A program made the translations under genes and the position numbers. Source: Acidobacteriota bacterium (GTDB lineage Bacteria; Acidobacteriota; Terriglobia; Bryobacterales; UBA6623). Taken from it: a stretch of 64,000 bases of DNA. The stretch is taken from positions 186,001-250,000 of the forward strand of contig WGMB01000009.1 in NCBI GenBank assembly GCA_016125275.1. Reading direction: 5' to 3'. Position 1 is the first letter of the stretch. Each line of letters begins with the position of its first letter. The notes beneath the pieces are model-generated. The model ran no database searches, was not told where the DNA came from, and was given only the letters and a program-made list of their open reading frames with translations. This document shows, one piece after another, positions 59,131 to 64,000 of the stretch.

Positions 59131-59535
59131 GTGCGTTCTCCGCTGGCACTCGTTCTGAGTCTCGCCGTGCTGGCGACTGTCCAACAGTCTCCGGGCCTGC
59201 ATGTGCATCACGCCCGCTCGTCGGACCAGCACGTTTCCAAAGACCATCATCATGGTGCGGCGAAGCATCTGCATTCACCGCGGCATTCCGAAGTCGAACA
59301 CGGTGGTTCGGCTTGGTCCTCTGTTGATGACGATCCAATTGCCTTGGACGGCTCCTGGCTAAGGCCCGAGCATCCGAGACTTGTCATCGAGATAGCTCTC
59401 ACTGGCCCGACGACAGCGTTGCCGCAGCCTTCCACGTTTTCGAGGAAGTCGGCATCCGAACAGCCACGTACGCACGATCCGCCTGAAGGATCTCCCCGCA
59501 TCCCCAGAGCCCCGCCGGTTCTCAATCTCGCCTAA
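59131..59535 (+). CDS. His-rich exported protein at the head of the efflux operon
   Basis: A 134-residue exported protein. Residues 1-18 form a signal peptide ([13 protein letters not shown]), followed by a His-rich stretch with [20 protein letters not shown] and [17 protein letters not shown], which would bind metal ions. The tail [13 protein letters not shown] is of the PRxPPxL type often seen in small proteins encoded before CzcCBA/CusCBA systems. Its role may be metal sensing or buffering in the periplasm, but I know of no demonstrated function. Two GTG starts are possible, 59110 (behind GGAG) and 59131. The latter is chosen because a TAGACT element ends 10 nt before it and the signal peptide begins there. 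The CzcC-like gene follows 48 bp downstream. Confidence 0.65.
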   Translation: MRSPLALVLSLAVLATVQQSPGLHVHHARSSDQHVSKDHHHGAAKHLHSPRHSEVEHGGSAWSSVDDDPIALDGSWLRPEHPRLVIEIALTGPTTALPQPSTFSRKSASEQPRTHDPPEGSPRIPRAPPVLNLA

Positions 59536-59583
59536 GACTGCTCTGCTTCTTTGGGTCTGAGTACCCGTCTGCGAGGTTGAACC

Positions 59584-60813
59584 ATGATTCGAAGGCTGTG
59601 CGCCTATGGGCGTCTGTGCCTTGTGTCGGCGTGGGTGGCGACAAGCGCCGCCGGTCAGGCGCTGACGGAACGGCAGGCGCTGCAACTCCTTCGGGAGAGT
59701 CCGTATTTCGTCGAGCTACAGGCTCGTGTGGAGGTCACGCGCGCCGAGCGGCGTCGCGACACTGTGTATCCCAACCCCTCCGCCGTCGGATGGGCCGAAG
59801 GGGCGGGACAGACCAACTTCTTCACGGTGGAACAGCCGTTGGCGCTCAACGGCCGCCTTCGGCTCCTCAGGCAGGCGGGGGAGTCAGCCGTCGCGGCAAC
59901 CCAAGCGCAGGGCGACTACGAGCTGCGTCAGATTGAAGCGCTCGTACGCCTGGCATTCGGGGAGCTGGTCTACGCCCAGGAACGCAAGAGCGCCATCACG
60001 GCGAGCATGGCGGAGCTCGAGGATCTGGTTCGAATCCTGCGCGAACGCGAAGACGCCGGCGAAGGGTCCAAGTTTGATCGGCTGCGGGCCGAGCGCGAGA
60101 TCATCGAACGGCGTTCCGAGCTCGACGGCGTCGAGACTTCCATCGCGCAGGCGCGAGCCCGGCTTGCGGGCTTTCTCGGTCAGCGCATCGCGCCGGAAGG
60201 GCTCGTCGCCAAAGGAACGCTGGATCGGACTGCATCGCCTCCGGAGGTGATGGGGGCGATGCAGTCCGCTTTGATGACGCGAGGCGACTACCGCAGTCAG
60301 GAAGCCGCGCTCCAGACCCTCGAGACCGAAGCGCAGGCGGCCGATCGGAGACGGATTCCGAATCCGGTCGTACTTGCCGGCCTGAAGCGCGCACAGGTGG
60401 GCAGCGCCAACCGCTATGCCAACGGACCCGTGGTGTCCGTCTCGGTCGATCTGCCGCTCTTCAACAAAGGCCAGGCTGAGCGGCGGCTCGCCGAGGCCGA
60501 GGCGGCGCGGGTAAGGGCGCGTCGGTCCATTCTCGAGACCCAAATTCTGGCCGACGTGCGGGGCGCTCATCAGACCCTCCTGCTGCGACTGGCGGCGGCG
60601 GATCGGTACGAACGCAGCTCACAGCAGCGCGCCGAGGAACTGCGAGCGATCGCCGAGATCGCCTACCGAGAGGGTGAATTGGGAATCCTCGAGCTGATCG
60701 ACTCGTTTCGAGTCGCGCAACAGGCGCAGCTTCGTCTGCTGGAGCTGAAGGCAGCCGCAAGAATGGCTCAGATCGAGTTGGATCGTGCGATGGGTGCGGA
60801 GGTGACGCCGTGA
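59584..60813 (+). CDS. czcC: Outer-membrane efflux protein (TolC/CzcC family)
   Basis: A 409-residue outer-membrane channel component of an RND metal efflux pump. Signal peptide ~1-24 (ending in ATSAAGQ). The rest is dominated by two long alpha-helical hairpin repeats characteristic of the OEP family: LTERQALQLLRESPYFVELQ at the start of repeat one, YPNPSAVGWAEGAG, and a second part with RRRIPNPVVLAGLK. The Pro-Asn motif (YPNP and IPNP) marks each OEP repeat. The channel would span the outer membrane and connect to the CzcB-like adaptor. The gene has GAGG about 7 nt before the ATG and overlaps the next gene by 4 nt. Metal specificity cannot be inferred from this protein alone. Confidence 0.9.
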   Translation: MIRRLCAYGRLCLVSAWVATSAAGQALTERQALQLLRESPYFVELQARVEVTRAERRRDTVYPNPSAVGWAEGAGQTNFFTVEQPLALNGRLRLLRQAGESAVAATQAQGDYELRQIEALVRLAFGELVYAQERKSAITASMAELEDLVRILREREDAGEGSKFDRLRAEREIIERRSELDGVETSIAQARARLAGFLGQRIAPEGLVAKGTLDRTASPPEVMGAMQSALMTRGDYRSQEAALQTLETEAQAADRRRIPNPVVLAGLKRAQVGSANRYANGPVVSVSVDLPLFNKGQAERRLAEAEAARVRARRSILETQILADVRGAHQTLLLRLAAADRYERSSQQRAEELRAIAEIAYREGELGILELIDSFRVAQQAQLRLLELKAAARMAQIELDRAMGAEVTP

Positions 60814-62414
60814 ATAGCAAGAGGCTTTCCCTGTTGGTTCTGATTGTTTTCGCCGGCTGCGCCGCCTCGGTCGAAGAGTCCCACACGCACGCCGAAGCTG
60901 AAGGGCCCGAGCCCGTCGCCGTCACGGACTGGACCAACGAGACGGAGCTGTTCGTGGAGTACCCTCCCCTGCAGGCCGGTTCGACATCGCGGTTTGCGAT
61001 TCACTTGACGGATCTGGACGACTTTCGCCCTCTGACCGAAGGACGCGTCGTCGTCGAGCTGGCCTTCTCCGGCGGCCCGACCGAGACGTTTCCCGTCAGC
61101 GGTCCTTCTCGACCGGGCATCTTCGGCGTCGACGTAACGCCGACCCGCCCGGGCGCCGCTGAGATGGCGATCCGCGTCGACTCGAAAGCAGCGACAGATG
61201 AACACCGGCTGGGCCGTGTGGATGTCCGCGCGCCACACGCCGCCGAGGACCATGAGCATCCTCACCCCCACGAAGAAGGGGCGGAGGAGACTGCGCATCC
61301 CCGCCCGGGAGAGGAGCAAGCGGTCCGGCAGTCCCCAGCCGAGGAGATCTCATTCCTCAAGGAGCAGCAGTGGACGATGGACTTTGCCACTCAGGTCATT
61401 GAGACCGCGCGGCTGCCGGAATCCTTGACCGTTCCGGCGAAGATTCAGCCACGTAGCGGCGGCAGAATTGCGGTGACCGCGCCGATTGGGGGCCGCCTCT
61501 CGACAGGAGTGCGGCTGCCCGTGATCGGGACCATGGTCCAGAGCGGCCAAGTGATTGCCGCCATCGTTCCTCCAACCAGTGCGCCGTCTGATTTGGCTTC
61601 GCTCGAACTGGCGGCCGAGGAGGCCCGGGTCAAGCTGGATTTCGCGCGTCAAGAGCTTGCCCGAGTGGAGCGCCTTCTCGAAGCCGGCGCGATTCCTGCG
61701 AAGCGCGTCCAGGAGACGAAGTCGCAGGAAGCGTTGGCCCTTGCCCAACTCAAGGCCGCTAAGGCGCGGATCGAGCAGTACGAGCAGACCCGCCAAGCCG
61801 ATCACCGTGATGACGCCCGCACGACGTTCCAGGTGCGGTCGCCGCTTTCAGGCGTCGTCGCCGACGTGGCGGTCACGGACGGCGCGCATGTCGAAAACGG
61901 CGAACGAATCATCGAAGTCGTCGCGGTGGATCTCGTCTACGTGGTCGGCGAAGTCCCGGAAGTCGAGGCGCCTTCGATGCGCCGCCCTGCGGGAGCCGAA
62001 GTCATCGTCCCAGGCCTGCACGATCCGATGCGTCCGGGCCGGCTGATTTCGGTAGCCAACTTCGTCGATCCCGAAACGCGAACGGTGAAAGTGATCTATG
62101 AGCTGGCGAACGAGCGTCGACGGCTCGCGGTAGGCCAAGCGGTGACGCTCCGCTTACTCGAGCAATCGACGCAGGAAGGTCCGACCGTCCCGGAGTCTGC
62201 GATCGTCGACGATGGCGGCCGTCCGGTGGTCTACCTGCAGACCGGAGGGGAGTCGTTTGAGCGCCGGCCCGTGACACTAGGCGGCCGCGAAGCCGAGCGG
62301 GTCCTGGTGACGAGCGGCTTGGCGAAGGGCGAGCGGGTTGTCACCGAAGGGGCCTATCTCGTGCGCCTCGCTTCGATGTCCTCGCAGGCCCCCGCACACG
62401 GCCATGTCCACTAG
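60810..62414 (+). CDS. czcB: RND efflux periplasmic adaptor with His-rich segment (CzcB/CusB family)
   Basis: A 534-residue membrane-fusion protein. The lipobox VFAGC gives an N-terminal Cys anchor. Between ~20 and 150 there is an extra beta domain and a His-rich segment (AAEDHEHPHPHEEGAE) that may bind metal. The HlyD-type barrel-sandwich and helical hairpin follow: RIAVTAPIGGRLSTGVRLPV, ARVKLDFARQELARVERLLE, FQVRSPLSGVVADVAVTDGA, and a beta-barrel and membrane-proximal domain. A short His-containing tail (HGHVH) ends it. It would link the inner-membrane CzcA-like pump to the outer channel. The GTGA overlap with the czcC stop (60810-60813) shows translational coupling. Confidence 0.9.
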   Translation: MNSKRLSLLVLIVFAGCAASVEESHTHAEAEGPEPVAVTDWTNETELFVEYPPLQAGSTSRFAIHLTDLDDFRPLTEGRVVVELAFSGGPTETFPVSGPSRPGIFGVDVTPTRPGAAEMAIRVDSKAATDEHRLGRVDVRAPHAAEDHEHPHPHEEGAEETAHPRPGEEQAVRQSPAEEISFLKEQQWTMDFATQVIETARLPESLTVPAKIQPRSGGRIAVTAPIGGRLSTGVRLPVIGTMVQSGQVIAAIVPPTSAPSDLASLELAAEEARVKLDFARQELARVERLLEAGAIPAKRVQETKSQEALALAQLKAAKARIEQYEQTRQADHRDDARTTFQVRSPLSGVVADVAVTDGAHVENGERIIEVVAVDLVYVVGEVPEVEAPSMRRPAGAEVIVPGLHDPMRPGRLISVANFVDPETRTVKVIYELANERRRLAVGQAVTLRLLEQSTQEGPTVPESAIVDDGGRPVVYLQTGGESFERRPVTLGGREAERVLVTSGLAKGERVVTEGAYLVRLASMSSQAPAHGHVH

Positions 62415-62423
62415 GAGGGAACG

Positions 62424-64000
62424 ATGTTGAACGCTCTGATTCGCTGGTCCCTCGACAATCGGCCTCTGGTGTTGGCCCTCGCCGTGGGCTTGCTGGCATG
62501 GGGCGGCTTCGTCACTGCGGCGCTGCCCGTGGATGTGCTCCCCGACCTTACGGCGCCAACGGTGACGATCCTTGTCGAGAATCCGGGCATGGCGCCGACC
62601 GACATGGAGTCGCTCGTCACGTTTCCGATCGAAGCCACCATGAACGGCGCTTCCGGCGTGCGGCGCGTACGTTCGGCCACGGCGGTCGGCGTCGCCATCA
62701 TTTGGGTCGAGTTCGATTGGGGTGAAGATGTCTACAGAGCGCGCCAGACGGTCACCGAACGCCTCAACGTGGCCGCCGAGCAGTTGCCGGCCGGGACGAG
62801 TAGTCCCTTCCTCGCGCCGATCTCCTCCATCATGGGCGAGGTCCTGTTCGTCGGGCTGACGTCCGAGAAGCATAGCGGCCTGGAGCTACGAACCGTGGCG
62901 GACACCGTCATCCGGCGTCGGATTCTCGCGGTCCCCGGCGTCGCACAAGTCACCCCGATCGGTGGCGGACAGAAGCAGTATCAAGTGCGGCTGGAGCCGA
63001 AGAGGCTGCGCAGCTACGACATCTCGCTCTCGCAAGTCGAGGACGCGCTGAAGGCGGCGAATCAAAACACCTCGGCGGGCTTTCGCGTAGCCGGCGGGCA
63101 GGAGTATTTGATCCAGGGATTCGGCCGCTACTCGAACCTGGAGGAGATTCGCAGAACGGTGGTCGCCCAACAAGGCGGAACGCCGGTGTACGTTGGTGAC
63201 CTTGCCAGCGTCGAGATCGGTGAAGCGCTGAAGCGCGGCGAGGGTTCGCTCAACGGCGAACCGGGAGTGATCATCGGCATCCGCAAACAACCGGACACCA
63301 ACACTCTCGAGCTGACCGGCAACATCGACGCAGTTCTCGACGACATCGAGAGAGGCCTTCCCGCCGGTATGGAGATTCATCGCGACATCTTCCGGCAGGC
63401 CGACTTCATCGAGGTGGCCATCGCAAACCTCGAAGAGGCGCTGACGTACGGCGGCGCGCTCGTCGTCCTCGTGGTGATCGCATTCCTCGCGAACGGGCGG
63501 GCCAGCATCGTCACTCTTGCGGCGATTCCGCTGTCGATGACGGCGGCCTTTCTCGGGCTGAACGCAATGGGGATGACGATCAACAGCATGACGCTCGGCG
63601 GTTTGGCGATCGCGATCGGTGAGCTGGTCGACGATGCGGTGATCGACGTGGAGAACGTCTTTCGTAGGCTCCGCCTGAATGCCGGCCTGCCCAACGACGA
63701 GCAGCGGCCGGTTCTTGAAGTCGTCTTCGAGGCAAGCAAGGAGATTCGGGGATCGGTCGTCTTCGCCACGATCATCGTGATCCTCGTCTTCGCGCCGCTG
63801 TTCTTCTTGAGTGGCGTCGAAGGACGGCTGCTTCAGCCGTTGGGCATCTCGTACGTGATGGCGCTATTCGCGTCGTTGGTCGTCGCGTTGACCGTGACTC
63901 CGGTCCTTTGCTCGTATCTGCTGCCGCGCGCTCGCGCCGTCCTGCACCCGCACGAGCCATTCCTTGTTCGGGCGCTGAAACGCGCGTATGAGCCGGTTCT
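62424..64000 (+). CDS. czcA: CzcA/CusA-type heavy-metal RND transporter (3' truncated by window)
   Basis: The frame starts at ATG 62424 behind GGAGGG and stays open to the window end (~525 residues of the usual ~1040). Hallmarks of the heavy-metal RND branch: N-terminal helix with DNRPLVLALAVGLLAWGGF, the periplasmic ENPGMAPTDMESLVTFPIEA and VRSATAVGVAIIWVEFDWGE. The proton-relay membrane segment follows, GGLAIAIGELVDDAVIDVEN, with two adjacent Asp, like CzcA/CusA. These residues place it in the HME family and not the drug-efflux HAE family. Which metal is moved cannot be decided here. It is the third structural gene of the operon after czcC and czcB. Confidence 0.93.
   Translation, partial: MLNALIRWSLDNRPLVLALAVGLLAWGGFVTAALPVDVLPDLTAPTVTILVENPGMAPTDMESLVTFPIEATMNGASGVRRVRSATAVGVAIIWVEFDWGEDVYRARQTVTERLNVAAEQLPAGTSSPFLAPISSIMGEVLFVGLTSEKHSGLELRTVADTVIRRRILAVPGVAQVTPIGGGQKQYQVRLEPKRLRSYDISLSQVEDALKAANQNTSAGFRVAGGQEYLIQGFGRYSNLEEIRRTVVAQQGGTPVYVGDLASVEIGEALKRGEGSLNGEPGVIIGIRKQPDTNTLELTGNIDAVLDDIERGLPAGMEIHRDIFRQADFIEVAIANLEEALTYGGALVVLVVIAFLANGRASIVTLAAIPLSMTAAFLGLNAMGMTINSMTLGGLAIAIGELVDDAVIDVENVFRRLRLNAGLPNDEQRPVLEVVFEASKEIRGSVVFATIIVILVFAPLFFLSGVEGRLLQPLGISYVMALFASLVVALTVTPVLCSYLLPRARAVLHPHEPFLVRALKRAYEPV

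Overview
The window is one contiguous stretch of high-GC bacterial chromosome, by eye close to 70% G+C over most of its length. It most likely comes from an Acidobacteriota relative of Solibacter/Bryobacter. The clearest pointers are a TIGR03437-type Solibacter domain protein (13947-15629), a PadR regulator next to an 'acidobacterial duplicated orphan permease' (53038-55993), a DUF1592/DUF1552 pair (45635-49470), NTR plus carboxypeptidase-regulatory-like exported proteins, and many exported sulfatases, esterases and glycosidases. This assignment rests on gene content, not on a marker-gene comparison. I see no rRNA, tRNA, insertion sequence, CRISPR array or phage gene. || Layout. 1-6.2 kb: the end of a DUF4139-like protein, an exported alpha/beta hydrolase, thiC, a membrane protein with ten CxxC repeats, and a DHH phosphoesterase. 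6.2-9.3 kb: two paralogous membrane GGDEF proteins in tandem. 9.5-11.8 kb: a small sugar-metabolism cluster (Gfo/Idh/MocA oxidoreductase, xylose-isomerase-like protein, RidA). 11.8-24.7 kb: a phosphoesterase, a HEAT-cyclophilin fusion, the TIGR03437 protein, a sulfatase, a DUF5060 glycoside hydrolase, an M28 peptidase coupled to an exported MsrB, and YhaM and PpiC/SurA-like genes. 24.7-36.4 kb: mfd, rfaE2, a winged-helix AAA+ ATPase, cstA with a fuconolactonase-like hydrolase, a primary-type sigma factor, a mutarotase-like protein and an exported methyltransferase. 36.6-45.6 kb: tex with a large acidic insertion, a second sulfatase, an esterase, a methyltransferase and an orphan histidine kinase. 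45.6-56 kb: DUF1552/DUF1592, an SDR, a cytochrome-PQQ dehydrogenase and PadR-ADOP. 56-64 kb: lower-GC accessory DNA with an NTR-like protein, a VOC protein, a decayed haloperoxidase-type hydrolase and a CzcCBA-type metal efflux operon cut by the window end. || How the genes fit together. Core information-processing genes (mfd, tex, a sigma factor, yhaM) are mixed with an exported carbohydrate-degrading repertoire typical of an aerobic heterotroph. The cytochrome/PQQ oxidase and DUF1592 proteins point to periplasmic oxidation. The last operon is a metal-resistance module that looks acquired. || Regulation. A TAnnnT element, usually written CTAnnnT, lies 6-10 nt (once 14 nt) before the start codon of many genes on both strands. 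This suggests widespread leaderless or near-leaderless transcription. It is the most systematic unexplained signal in the window. The candidates most worth following for novelty are the ten-CxxC membrane protein, the HEAT-cyclophilin fusion, the Tex insertion and the wHTH-AAA+ ATPase.
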